Positions 53,711 through 62,742 of a stretch of 64,000 nt of DNA are shown piece by piece. The translations under genes and the position numbers were made by a program. The stretch comes from Bacteroidales bacterium (GTDB lineage Bacteria; Bacteroidota; Bacteroidia; Bacteroidales; Prolixibacteraceae), in assembly GCA_012729335.1 (NCBI GenBank), contig JAAYDJ010000028.1, forward strand, positions 62,001-126,000, written 5' to 3'. Below the pieces are notes generated by a model that saw nothing but the letters and a program-made list of their open reading frames with translations, ran no database searches and was not told the origin of the DNA. Position 1 is the stretch's first letter, and each line of letters starts with the position of its first letter.

Positions 53711-54945
53711 TCGATGCTATCGTGTTGGGTATGGAGGAGGCCTGATCGGGCAATCTCCCTGCCCAGGGTGGTGCCGATGATGTTAAAGGTGGTATCATTG
53801 TAATGGACCTCATCAAAAAACCAGGTCAGGGTTTTGGGGATCTCCCGCTCCAGATCAATGAAAAGGGCCCCCTCTTCCCTTGCGACCTCTTTGACAAGGT
53901 CATTGTAGAGGCGCATACCCCTGATGGCCGTCTCAAAATCCCATTGCTGACCAGGCCCCACCGCTTCCTTGTTAACCATGGAGCATACCCTTTTGGCCTC
54001 TTCGCCCATCTCTTCCGAGAAAAGATTGGGCTGGCTTAAAAGAATCACCTGCGTCGAATCCAACCGGGCCAATTCGATCAGTGTCTTCAGATTCCGCGTG
54101 AAAGGGACCACTCCGGGAAATGTGTCCTGGCTGATCACCTCCCGGGGCTGGTGATACCAACAATGGGCAAAGCTCTCCCGGAAGTGGCCAAAAAGACCAT
54201 ATTGGTCAGGAAGTTGGGCCGAAGGACCGTAAAAGTGACCATAATCCTCCCTGAAAGTTCCCCGGCTGAAATAGCTGAAATCGGCATTCTGCAAAAAATC
54301 GTTGATATTGTGCATTACAATGAGGAGGTCGGGCCGGTATTTCCGCAGATTGACCTCATAATTGAAGAGGGTGTGCTGGGTGGTGTACCATTGCCGCCCG
54401 AGGTTATAAACGAATATGGAATCGTTGCAGCTCCTGCTGCGCAGTTCCGCCTCCACCCTTTCTGGCCATCCCCTGCCCCGGGAATCCTTCATTTCAGTGG
54501 TGGACCCCCCCAGACAAAAAATGAGAATCCCTTTCCCGCAACGGGGAAGGTCGGCCACATCAGGCAACCGGGGTTTGAGCTGGAGATAGGGATGGTACAT
54601 CGCCACCATCGTCCGGCTCTTCTGTTTTCCTCTCACATACCAGAGCAGGTCGGCCAAAGGATAAAGGAGCAGGCCTAACAGAACCAAAGAGAAAAGCAAA
54701 AGGAGAAGATTCTTTCTCAGTGCCCGGTCCCGGAGTAAAAGAAGGAGGGCCATCAGAAGAAATCCCAAAGGGAGAAGGGTCAGTGGCAGGATCTGATAAA
54801 GGAATCTGCCGGCCACTCCTCTTTCAGCCAGGAAATAGGGGTCGGGGAACCAGAAGCCCACCCAAAGGTATCCCAGCAAAACTGCGGCCATGACAACGCC
54901 TGCGACAGCCAGGATACGTCTGACGTTACTTTTGTTTTTACCCAT
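53707..54945 (-). CDS. Membrane-anchored SGNH hydrolase
   Basis: I use the ATG giving MGKNKSNVRRILAVAG (412 residues); a GTG 21 bp upstream is possible. Three transmembrane helices come first (about 9-33, 45-70, 75-100), then an SGNH/GDSL domain: block I with the catalytic Ser in FCLGGSTTEMKDSRG, the Asn block in VMHNINDFLQNADF, and the end block with Asp and His in WFFDEVHYNDTTFNIIG. The active site probably faces the periplasm. Proteins of this type often follow SxtJ and a carbamoyltransferase in sugar loci and may move O-acetyl or carbamoyl groups on the polymer. It overlaps the Wzx gene by 4 bp. Confidence 0.82.
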   Translation of the reverse strand: MGKNKSNVRRILAVAGVVMAAVLLGYLWVGFWFPDPYFLAERGVAGRFLYQILPLTLLPLGFLLMALLLLLRDRALRKNLLLLLFSLVLLGLLLYPLADLLWYVRGKQKSRTMVAMYHPYLQLKPRLPDVADLPRCGKGILIFCLGGSTTEMKDSRGRGWPERVEAELRSRSCNDSIFVYNLGRQWYTTQHTLFNYEVNLRKYRPDLLIVMHNINDFLQNADFSYFSRGTFREDYGHFYGPSAQLPDQYGLFGHFRESFAHCWYHQPREVISQDTFPGVVPFTRNLKTLIELARLDSTQVILLSQPNLFSEEMGEEAKRVCSMVNKEAVGPGQQWDFETAIRGMRLYNDLVKEVAREEGALFIDLEREIPKTLTWFFDEVHYNDTTFNIIGTTLGREIARSGLLHTQHDSIE

Positions 54946-55020
54946 CACGTTGTGATCTTGCAACACATCATTCGCCGTTCCTCCTCATTGTGCGATGGAG
55001 GGGCCAAACACCCCATGCGG

Positions 55021-55386
55021 TCACCATGGTTTTTCCAGATCCCTGGCTTCATAAAGGTGCTCCCTTTTTATCCAGAAGCTTTGTTCCCCATGGTCTTTCA
55101 GCCGGAGAGGATCCCCCCGGAAGAGACGCGCAAGCATAGCCAGCGGGAAAAGCAGGAGGAAGTAAACCAAAGCAAGCAGCACCACGGGAACCACTTTTCC
55201 CAGCAGAGCAGCGAGCTTCATCCAGAGCAGGGAGATCCACCCGCCGATACGGGGAGAAAAAACGGCCGCCAGCCCTACCAGGCCGGCAGTCACCAGGAGC
55301 CATTCCCATCGCGAGAACCAGTATAGAACCACTCCGCCGGTCACGATGACCAGGGCATTTTCAAGGTCTTTCGGTCGTTCCGTCAT
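55021..55386 (-). CDS. SxtJ family membrane protein
   Basis: From the ATG giving MTERPKDLENALVIVTGGVV, the protein has 121 residues and two or three transmembrane helices (about 11-50, and VVPVVLLALVYFLLLFPLAM at about 70-90). SxtJ proteins are named after the saxitoxin cluster and are found next to carbamoyltransferases; their role is not known. Here the order carbamoyltransferase, DUF5989, SxtJ, SGNH hydrolase repeats a frequent arrangement. It probably supports the carbamoyltransferase or brings its product to the membrane. Confidence 0.82.
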   Translation of the reverse strand: MTERPKDLENALVIVTGGVVLYWFSRWEWLLVTAGLVGLAAVFSPRIGGWISLLWMKLAALLGKVVPVVLLALVYFLLLFPLAMLARLFRGDPLRLKDHGEQSFWIKREHLYEARDLEKPW

Positions 55387-55402
55387 CTTTTCAGAGTTCC
55401 AA

Positions 55403-55552
55403 TCAGAATATAGTGTAGATAAACGGGGCAAGGGCACTGCCTCCTCCCAGCACCAGGAGGAAACCCAGTAACAGAAGAAGAATAATGACCGGCAACAGCC
55501 ACCATTTTTTTCTCTCTTTCAGAAAGTTCCAGAGGTCGGCAAGAATTTCCAT
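55403..55552 (-). CDS. DUF5989 family small membrane protein
   Basis: This 49-residue protein starts MEILADLWNFLKERKKWWLL and has one transmembrane helix of Ile, Leu and Val, followed by a GGGSALAPFIYTIF end. The amphipathic N-terminus with an aromatic/basic girdle before a single helix, and the ALAPFIY ending, are those of DUF5989 proteins, which occur between carbamoyltransferase and SxtJ genes. It is 16 bp before the SxtJ start codon. Its function is not known. It is short enough to be missed by gene callers with length cut-offs. Confidence 0.85.
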   Translation of the reverse strand: MEILADLWNFLKERKKWWLLPVIILLLLLGFLLVLGGGSALAPFIYTIF

Positions 55553-55681
55553 GACATTCGGGTTTAATAGTTATCTTAAAATGGGAAACACGGAGTATTG
55601 TTTTTGAACCGGGGAGGAGGCGAATCCGAAGGGCAGGACCATCATGGCCTGGAGAGGGGTGAGATTCCCGGGGACCGGGAT

Positions 55682-57547
55682 TCAGTCCAGAACGTAATCG
55701 GTCTGCCAGTGGTCGTCTTCAGGCCAGGGGGGCTGCATTCTTTTATCAAAAAGGCAGTTATTGATCACCAGGTAGTCCATTTCTGTGCGCATGAAACAAC
55801 GGTATGCATCGGTGGGAGAGCAAACGATCGGTTCACCCCGCACGTTGAAACTGGTGTTGACCAATACGCCACACCCCGTTTTCTCTCTGAATTTGCGGAT
55901 CAGGGTCCAGAACCGGGGATGGGTATCGCGGTGCACCGTTTGAATACGCGCCGAAAAGTCGATGTGGGTGATGGCCGGGAGTGTAGAACGGAGGGTGTAG
56001 AGTCGTTCGCGCAGGGGGAGTTCGTGGTAGTCCTGGGACAACGGATATCGGAGGGCCTCTTTAACGCCAGCCACTAAAAGCATATAAGGAGAGGGGGTAT
56101 CCAGGTCAAACCATTGGGCGCAATCCTCTTCGAGGACCGCCGGCGCAAAGGGGCGGAAGCTCTCACGGTACTTGATTTTCAGGTTCAGTTTCCTTTGCAT
56201 GTCGGCATTGCGGGGATCGCCCAGGATACTACGGTTGCCCAAGGCCCTTGGCCCGAATTCCATTCTTCCCTGAAACCAACCCACCACCATCCCCCGATCC
56301 AGGAGAGAGGCTGTTTCAGCAGCCAGCTCGTCGAATCTTTCAAAGGGGCGGCAGACTGCCTGGAATTTCCGCACCATGGACTGGATCTCCTTGTCGCCAA
56401 AATCGGGGCCCCAGCAGGCTCCATCCATGGAAAAACCCGGATCACCCATTCTCCGGGGCTCTCCGAACCAGAGGTAATGGGCCGCCAAGGCCGCTCCCAG
56501 GGACCCCCCGGCATCGCCGGCTGCCGGTTGGATGAAAATACGATCGAAAATCTTCTCCCGCAGGAGCCTTCCATTGGCGACGCAATTCAGAGCCACCCCC
56601 CCTGCCAGACAGAGATTCGGGGATCCGGTGAGACGCCGGGCCTCCCTGGCCATTTTAAGCATGATCCCGGTGGTCACCTCCTGGATTGCCAGAGCCAGGT
56701 CACACACTTCCTGGGTCAGTTCACTCTCGGGCAGGCGTCGCGGAAAACCAAACAACCGCTCCCACCGCTTCTCATGGACCATGCGCAACCCGGTGGCATA
56801 ACGGAAATAGGCGGGATTCATCCACAGGGAACCATCCTCACAGATTCTGACGATCTCCGATTCGATCAACCTGCGAAACCTAACAGTGCGCAACGATCCG
56901 GGGATACCGTAAGGCGCCAGTCCCATGAGCTTGTACTCTCCCGAGTTGACCCGGAATCCCAGAAAGTAGGTAAAAGCGGAATAGAGGAGCCCCAGGGAAT
57001 GGGGAAAGTGAAGCTCCCGGAGGAGGGAGATGCCATTTCCACGACCATGGCAGAGGGAGGCGGTGGCCCACTCGCCGACCCCGTCGACCGTGAGAATGGC
57101 TGCCTCTTCAAATGAAGAGGGATAAAAGGCACTGGCCGCATGGGAGAGGTGATGCTCGGGAAAGAGAAGAGGGAGGACTGCAGGATCATACCGACCGATT
57201 TTGGAGAGCTCCTCCCTGATCATTCGTTTGAGAAAGAGTTTCTCCCTGAGCCATACCGGCATGGCGGTGATGAAAGACCCCACCCCTGCAGGAGCAAACC
57301 CATAATAGGTCTCCAGCAGACGCTCAAACTTAAGAAGGGGTTTGTCATAAAATACGACGGCATCCAATTCATCAACACTAAAACCGGAATAATCGAGACA
57401 AAAGCGGCAGGCATGGGCAGGAAAGGAGCTGTCGTGCTTTTTCCGTGTAAATCGCTCCTCCTGGGCCGCCGCCACGATGCGCCCCCCTTCGGTCACCGTG
57501 GCTGCCGAATCATGGTAAAAAGCGGAAATACCCAAAATTCTTTTCAT
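55682..57547 (-). CDS. Carbamoyltransferase, NodU/CmcH/TobZ family
   Basis: The enzyme makes carbamoyl-adenylate from carbamoyl phosphate and ATP and passes the carbamoyl group to a hydroxyl, here probably on a sugar. The 621-residue length is normal. The N-terminal Kae1-like domain begins MKRILGISAFYHDSAATVTE and has HHLSHAASAFYPSSFEEAAI (His ligands) and LTVDGVGEWATASLC; the C-terminal YrdC-like/Carbam_trans_C region has GRMEFGPRALGNRSILGDPR and VLVNTSFNVRGEPIVCSPTD. It is the first gene of the polysaccharide run, and the gap before it opens onto an AT-rich control region shared with the divergent T9SS protein gene. Confidence 0.95.
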   Translation of the reverse strand: MKRILGISAFYHDSAATVTEGGRIVAAAQEERFTRKKHDSSFPAHACRFCLDYSGFSVDELDAVVFYDKPLLKFERLLETYYGFAPAGVGSFITAMPVWLREKLFLKRMIREELSKIGRYDPAVLPLLFPEHHLSHAASAFYPSSFEEAAILTVDGVGEWATASLCHGRGNGISLLRELHFPHSLGLLYSAFTYFLGFRVNSGEYKLMGLAPYGIPGSLRTVRFRRLIESEIVRICEDGSLWMNPAYFRYATGLRMVHEKRWERLFGFPRRLPESELTQEVCDLALAIQEVTTGIMLKMAREARRLTGSPNLCLAGGVALNCVANGRLLREKIFDRIFIQPAAGDAGGSLGAALAAHYLWFGEPRRMGDPGFSMDGACWGPDFGDKEIQSMVRKFQAVCRPFERFDELAAETASLLDRGMVVGWFQGRMEFGPRALGNRSILGDPRNADMQRKLNLKIKYRESFRPFAPAVLEEDCAQWFDLDTPSPYMLLVAGVKEALRYPLSQDYHELPLRERLYTLRSTLPAITHIDFSARIQTVHRDTHPRFWTLIRKFREKTGCGVLVNTSFNVRGEPIVCSPTDAYRCFMRTEMDYLVINNCLFDKRMQPPWPEDDHWQTDYVLD

Positions 57548-58174
57548 AAAGGCTGAGTATACTGTATTTTACTGCAATACGAATTGATATAAATTGCTGG
57601 CTTGAATCATCTGGAGTGCTGGATTCATTGAGGGTTCGCAAGGAGTATGAGCTGGAGAAAGAAGACAGACTCCTTTAACCAGATAGCCTGGGGGGATGTT
57701 TATCGGCGAAAAGGCACAAAACTCCGTATTTTCAGTCACAATCATCTTTCTGACCGAACGCACTTGCCGGGACCACCGGCCAACACCCAGGGCATATAAC
57801 ATTCACTTCCCTGAGTGCTTTTCAGAAATTGGTAGAGTTATGCGAACATTTTAAATCCCGGAATAATTTACGAAAAAATTTACATAACCACAAGAACATA
57901 AGGGTAAATTAATTTACTATCAAACTGTTAAACAAAATATCTATTTAATAAACATAACTATTTAACATATTTTCTTATAAGAAATATTGTATTAATAAAC
58001 TGAATTATAAAGTATTAACAAAAAAGTATTAATCTATTTAACACTTTGACTATATGTATTTTAACTCTTTTCACTCATTTTACCCTTGATTTTTCACTTC
58101 TGCAGAGCCTGTTTTTCATCAAAATTTTAAACTCCGCCCCCTGTATTTCCGAACCAAATTCGCTGATAATTAAG

Positions 58175-58198
58175 ATGTTAAATGTTAATAAATGTTAA
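58175..58198 (+). promoter_or_regulatory. Triple ATGTTAA repeat, candidate operator
   Basis: ATGTTAA occurs at 58175, 58182 and 58192, in direct orientation with 7- and 10-bp spacing. The cluster ends 40 bp before a -7 promoter element, a place usual for activator binding. It is a candidate site only. Confidence 0.35.
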
Positions 58199-58237
58199 GA
58201 ATTTCAAACGCAGGGCAATTTGTATATCAGAACTCCG

Positions 58238-58245
58238 TACTTTTG
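58238..58245 (+). promoter_or_regulatory. -7 promoter element of the large T9SS gene
   Basis: TACTTTTG matches TAnnTTTG exactly and is followed by CAAA. A TTTG 15 nt upstream may serve as the -33 element, though the spacing is short. The leader would be about 165 nt. Confidence 0.45.
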
Positions 58246-58417
58246 CAAACTGAGATTTACAAACCTATTTATATCCGGTTTTGATCACCGTTCAGATCTC
58301 GACAGTGTACCCTTTTATTCATTATTTTGTTGTCTATCATGCAATTATAGTGCCCATTTTGTGATTTAGATTTTTTTATCAGGAGTTTCTAATCTTTTAT
58401 TAATTAATTCCACACTT

Positions 58418-61400
58418 ATGACGAGGTTGTTCATTGTTTTAATGTTGTCCTTCCTATGTTCTGAAGTGGGTGCCGCCACCTATTACGTTGCACCCAAAAC
58501 CGCCACTCCTGCCGGCAACGATGCCGCCGCAGGGGACATGAGCCATCCCTGGGCCACCTGGGAAAAAGCCTTTACCTCCCGAAAACCCGGAGATACCGTG
58601 ATCTTCAGGGGAGGTGTTTACCCTACCACCGTGACCAACGGTACCGGAATCAGCAAGTCCATCAGCGGAACTGCCTCCCAGTGGGTGGTTTTCATGAACT
58701 ACCCCGGAGAAGTGCCGGTGCTGGACTGCAGCAATGTCACATCCACCACTTACGGTAAAAACTTTGGACTTAGACTCTCGGGCTCCTATTTTAAATTGAA
58801 GGGACTGACCGTCAGGAATGTCTGGCAGATCAATGCCGTGGAACCCGCCGAATTGTGCTATGCTTTTAAAACAGAAGGCAGTAACTACACCCTGGAAAAC
58901 TGTACCGCCCACGACACCCATGGAACGGGATTCTGGCCTTACGGCAGCAATGTGCAACTGACCAACTGCGACTCTTACAACCATTGCGATTCACGCACCC
59001 TGGCCGGCCACATGCCGGGGAACAACGGTTATGGCTACTTCCACTATAACAGCGGCACCTCCGGAAGCATCTATTACAAGGATTGCCGTGCCTGGAGATG
59101 CAGCGATGACGGCTGGGCACTGGCTGACAACTCCTATGTCGAACTCGATGGGTGCTGGAGTTTTAAGAATGGCATGCTTGAAGGTGCCGGAAATGGATTC
59201 AAAATCGGATTCATTCCTCAAAAATCATCCCTTCCTCTTCTCAGAGTTGTCAAAAACAGCATCGCCGCTTTCAACAGGGCTGGCGGACTCACTACCAACG
59301 ACAACAACCATTACACCATTGCGCCTTCTCATATCTACAATAATGTCGCCTATCACAACGGATACTATTCCGAATGGAAAAACACCGTTTACGGCTTTGC
59401 CCTGTATCTCACTTCCGGGACCGAACAGGAACAGCTCCAGCGTATCTTTAAAAACAATATTTCCTATAAGAACCAGGGGGCACCAGTAGGTGACGGATAT
59501 TACCATGATGTACCCTATACCCATCAAAACAACAGCTGGGACATTTCCGGACTGACAGTAGCCGATGCCGATTTCCTGTCGGTCGATTCCACAGGCATTT
59601 CGGGTCCCAGGCAGGCCGACGGCTCCCTTCCGGTGCTCAACTTCCTCAAGCTGGCTTCCAACAGCCAGCTGATTGACAAGGGAGTGGACGTGGGACTTCC
59701 CTATACGGGGAGTGCCCCTGACCTGGGCATCGCCGAAGCATCTGCTACCACCACCGCACCTGTGGCCCGCATCACCCCACCCGCCACCACCATCCTCACC
59801 TGTGCAACCCCTTCCATCACCCTGACGGCCACCGGAGGGGCCTCCTACAGCTGGTCCGACGGAACCAGAGTGGTCGGAACCTCCGCCACCCTGACAGTGA
59901 CCTCTCCCGGCCAATACACGGTGACCGCCACCTCTGCGGATGGCCTCACTGATACCGAATCCATCGCCATCACCCAGAACATCACCCCTCCCACGGTGGT
60001 TCTTACCAACAACACGGGAACCACCATCCTGACCTGTTCCACCCAGGCCATTAGTGTCACCGCCTCCGGGGGGTCTTCCTACAGCTGGCATGACGGCACA
60101 AAGGTCGTAGCCACCACCGCCGCATTGTCCATTACCACCCCCGCCACCTACACGGTGACCGTCACGGGAAGCAATGAATGTACCGCCACCAAAGCCCTCA
60201 CCATCACCCAGGACATCACCCCTCCCACGGTGACCCTTACCAACACTACAGGGACCACCATCCTGACCTGTTCCACCCAGGCCATCAGCGTCACCGCCTC
60301 AGGGGGGTTTTCCTACAGCTGGCATGACGGCACAAAGGTCGTGGCCACCACCGCCGCACTGTCCATTACCACCCCCGCCACCTACACGGTGACCGTCACG
60401 GGAAGCAACGGATGTACCGCCACCAAAGCCATCACCATCACCCAGGACAAAATCCCGCCCACGGTGACCCTTACCAACAGCACGGGGACCACCATCCTGA
60501 CCTGTTCCACGCAGGCCATCAGCGTCACCGCCTCAGGGGGGTCTTCCTACAGCTGGCATGACGGTACAAAAGTCGTGGCCACCACCGCCGCAATGACCAT
60601 CACCGCCCCTGCCACCTACACGGTGACCGTTACGGGAAGCAACGGATGTACCGCCACCAAAGCCCTCACCATCACCCAGGACAAAACCCCGCCCACGGCG
60701 GCCATCACCAATCTGACGGGGACAACCGTTCTGACGGCTGCCACCACGGCCATCGGTGTCACCGCCTCCGGGGGATCTTCCTACAGCTGGCATGACGGCA
60801 CAAAAGTCGTGGCCACCACCGCCGCACTGACCATCACCGCCCCGGCCACCTACACGGTGACCGTCACAGGAAGCAACGGATGCACAGCCACCAAATCGAT
60901 CGCCATCACCAGGGCGGATGAGACACTGGCTCCTCCGGTGGTTTCCGTCACCCAGCCCCAATGCGGGGATGCCGGCGGAACCCTCCAGGTTACCAGTCCG
61001 GCCCCCGGAACCGGCTATTCCTACAGTCTTAACGGCACCGACTACAGCAATACCACCGGACTTTTCACAGCCGTACCCGCCGGGGTCTTTAATGTGACGG
61101 CCCGTAACAGCAGCGGAACGGTAACCCCCGGCGTCACTGTAACTGTCGAGCCTTCACCTGCCGAACCGGCAGCTCCTGCAGCCACGGTAACGCAGCAGCC
61201 ATCCTGTTCCTTGGCTACAGGAACCATCGTAATCACCTCACCGGCAGAAGGTTCCGGATACACCTACTCCATTGACGGGATGAACTTCAAAGCTACCGCT
61301 ACCTTCAGTGGCCTGGCCTCCGGATCCTACCTGGTGACCGTAAAAAACATCACCTCGGGATGCATATCGCCGGCTTCACCCCTGACGGTCAATCCGGCCC

Positions 61401-62485
61401 CGGAGAACAACCTCACGCCTGTTTTTGCCATCTTCGGTCCCTACCCGGAAGGATCGACTCCTGACGTCCTGCCACAACGCTCCGACAATGGTATCCTCGG
61501 AAGCTGGTCACCGGCCACCATTTCCACCTCCGTGCCCGGAACCTACACCTATACCTTTACGCCCGAACCAGGCCAGTGCGCAGTCAGCCTGACCATCAGC
61601 GTTGACATCCTGAAAAAAGAGACCTCGGGAAGCACCCAATTTTCGCGGCAGATCGCCTCGGGTAATGACGACGTGGAAGAGCGTGCCAACGGGACGGTTG
61701 TCACCAACAGTCCAGACATCGAGCTGGTCTTCGACAACTATTCCACGGGCAACCAGGTGGTGGGCCTCAGGTTCACCAACATCACGATTCCTGCAAAGGC
61801 CAGGGTACTCCGGGCCTACCTGCAGTTCACCGTGGCCGAAACCACCTATGGCACCACCACGCTGAGAATCTGGGGACAGAATTCCGACAACGCTGCTCCC
61901 TTTTATGCCTCCAAAAAGAATGTCTCCACGCGGTCGCGGGTCAAATCCACAGTCAGCTGGTCACCCACTCCGCAGGGGGGATCAGCTGTGGGTAGCCGCA
62001 GCCTGGGACAGCAAACTCCCGACCTCTCCCCCATTCTTCAGGAGATCCTCAACCGGCGGGGCTGGGAATCAGGGAACAGTCTGGCCTTCATCATCACTGG
62101 TTCAGGAAAAAGAAATGCCATGGCCTATGAAGGTTCCCGGAGCGAAGCGGCCGAGCTGGTCGTGGAATACACCACGGAGGAAGTGGTCAACACCACAGCT
62201 CTGTATACCAAGAGCGCCCCGGCTCCGGAGACCGGCCTCATGGAAGGACTCCTCGACTGCTATCCCGTTCCCTTCAGGGAGATCCTGCATGTCAGATACC
62301 AGCCGGGACCCGATGGAAATCCGGTCAAAATGGCCCTTTATGACCTCTCAGGCAGAACCGTCAAAACCCTGGACCCCGCAAAAGCACAACAAGAGGTCTC
62401 CACAGGCGACCTTCTTCCTGGCATTTATCTGCTCAGGGTGACCACCAACTCCCGGGAAATGGTCCGTAAAATTGTCAGGCAGTAA
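58418..62485 (+). CDS. T9SS-targeted surface protein with beta-helix, Ig-like repeats and sorting domain
   Basis: The 1355-residue protein has a signal peptide (1-19, ending SEVGA). Residues about 20-440 form a pectate-lyase-like right-handed beta-helix opening with YYVAPKTATPAGNDAAAGD. A degenerate Ig-like unit (about 441-520) is followed by four near-identical 78-residue units (521-833) and then SprB-like repeats (about 833-1070, TGYSYSLNGTDYSNTTGLF and GYTYSIDGMNF). Residues about 1070-1254 look like a known surface domain with IASGNDDVEERANGTVV and DLSPILQEILNRRGWESGN. The end (about 1273-1355, CYPVPFREILHVRYQ ... GIYLLRVTTNSREMVRKIVR) is a T9SS sorting domain. It is probably an adhesin or polysaccharide-binding protein. 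It lies divergent to the polysaccharide run and ahead of wza. Confidence 0.88.
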   Translation: MTRLFIVLMLSFLCSEVGAATYYVAPKTATPAGNDAAAGDMSHPWATWEKAFTSRKPGDTVIFRGGVYPTTVTNGTGISKSISGTASQWVVFMNYPGEVPVLDCSNVTSTTYGKNFGLRLSGSYFKLKGLTVRNVWQINAVEPAELCYAFKTEGSNYTLENCTAHDTHGTGFWPYGSNVQLTNCDSYNHCDSRTLAGHMPGNNGYGYFHYNSGTSGSIYYKDCRAWRCSDDGWALADNSYVELDGCWSFKNGMLEGAGNGFKIGFIPQKSSLPLLRVVKNSIAAFNRAGGLTTNDNNHYTIAPSHIYNNVAYHNGYYSEWKNTVYGFALYLTSGTEQEQLQRIFKNNISYKNQGAPVGDGYYHDVPYTHQNNSWDISGLTVADADFLSVDSTGISGPRQADGSLPVLNFLKLASNSQLIDKGVDVGLPYTGSAPDLGIAEASATTTAPVARITPPATTILTCATPSITLTATGGASYSWSDGTRVVGTSATLTVTSPGQYTVTATSADGLTDTESIAITQNITPPTVVLTNNTGTTILTCSTQAISVTASGGSSYSWHDGTKVVATTAALSITTPATYTVTVTGSNECTATKALTITQDITPPTVTLTNTTGTTILTCSTQAISVTASGGFSYSWHDGTKVVATTAALSITTPATYTVTVTGSNGCTATKAITITQDKIPPTVTLTNSTGTTILTCSTQAISVTASGGSSYSWHDGTKVVATTAAMTITAPATYTVTVTGSNGCTATKALTITQDKTPPTAAITNLTGTTVLTAATTAIGVTASGGSSYSWHDGTKVVATTAALTITAPATYTVTVTGSNGCTATKSIAITRADETLAPPVVSVTQPQCGDAGGTLQVTSPAPGTGYSYSLNGTDYSNTTGLFTAVPAGVFNVTARNSSGTVTPGVTVTVEPSPAEPAAPAATVTQQPSCSLATGTIVITSPAEGSGYTYSIDGMNFKATATFSGLASGSYLVTVKNITSGCISPASPLTVNPAPENNLTPVFAIFGPYPEGSTPDVLPQRSDNGILGSWSPATISTSVPGTYTYTFTPEPGQCAVSLTISVDILKKETSGSTQFSRQIASGNDDVEERANGTVVTNSPDIELVFDNYSTGNQVVGLRFTNITIPAKARVLRAYLQFTVAETTYGTTTLRIWGQNSDNAAPFYASKKNVSTRSRVKSTVSWSPTPQGGSAVGSRSLGQQTPDLSPILQEILNRRGWESGNSLAFIITGSGKRNAMAYEGSRSEAAELVVEYTTEEVVNTTALYTKSAPAPETGLMEGLLDCYPVPFREILHVRYQPGPDGNPVKMALYDLSGRTVKTLDPAKAQQEVSTGDLLPGIYLLRVTTNSREMVRKIVRQ
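59980..60916 (+). repeat. Four near-identical 234-bp tandem repeats
   Basis: Units starting near 59980, 60214, 60448 and 60682 each encode 78 residues with PPTVxLTNxTGTTILTCS, SYSWHDGTKVVATT and TYTVTVTGSNxCTATK. They differ at only a few positions, apart from the opening of the fourth unit (PPTAAITNLTGTTVLTAA). Such near-identity points to recent expansion or ongoing homogenisation. Confidence 0.85.
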
Positions 62486-62529
62486 CCTTCCGGCCTTTCC
62501 TGCCTGCGATATCATACAATTTCGAGTTT

Positions 62530-62569
62530 AAAAAAGGCTGCCCGCAAAAAGTTGCGGGCAGCCTTTTTT
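62530..62569 (+). terminator. Strong bidirectional terminator
   Basis: An 18-bp perfect stem (62530-62547 with 62552-62569) with GC core GGCTGCCCGC and AAAG loop is flanked by A-runs and T-runs on both sides. It ends the large T9SS gene transcript and separates it from wza. Confidence 0.92.
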
Positions 62570-62742
62570 ATAAAATCTTCCACCCTCTGGAGTATGCCCA
62601 TGGGGTGATCCTGGCCTACCCCCGGAAATGTATTCCGGCAGGAATCGTCAGGCCCGAAATAATTCAGTAAATAAAATATGTCACTTTCCCGGGGTGGAAA
62701 TTCCTGGAAATTTGGTATATTGTATTACCAATTCATTCTACG

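Larger units (their letters stand above)
57548..58417. other. AT-rich control region between polysaccharide run and T9SS protein
   Basis: This 870-bp stretch has no convincing gene. The right half, from about 57840 to 58230, is extremely AT-rich compared with the genome, with repeats such as CTATTTAA (57942, 58034) and AAGTATTAA (58010, 58025). It contains direct repeats ATGTTAA near 58175 and a promoter element at 58238. The left half, about 57560-57800, has a 77-codon minus-strand frame of normal composition that I do not accept as a gene. The start of the polysaccharide transcript must lie in this region, though no clear minus-strand TAnnTTTG was seen. Confidence 0.6.

Noticed and set aside
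57569-57802. A 77-codon minus-strand frame before the carbamoyltransferase
   Set aside because: No family, no signal peptide, no clear start context; it may be a remnant, but there is not enough to call a gene.
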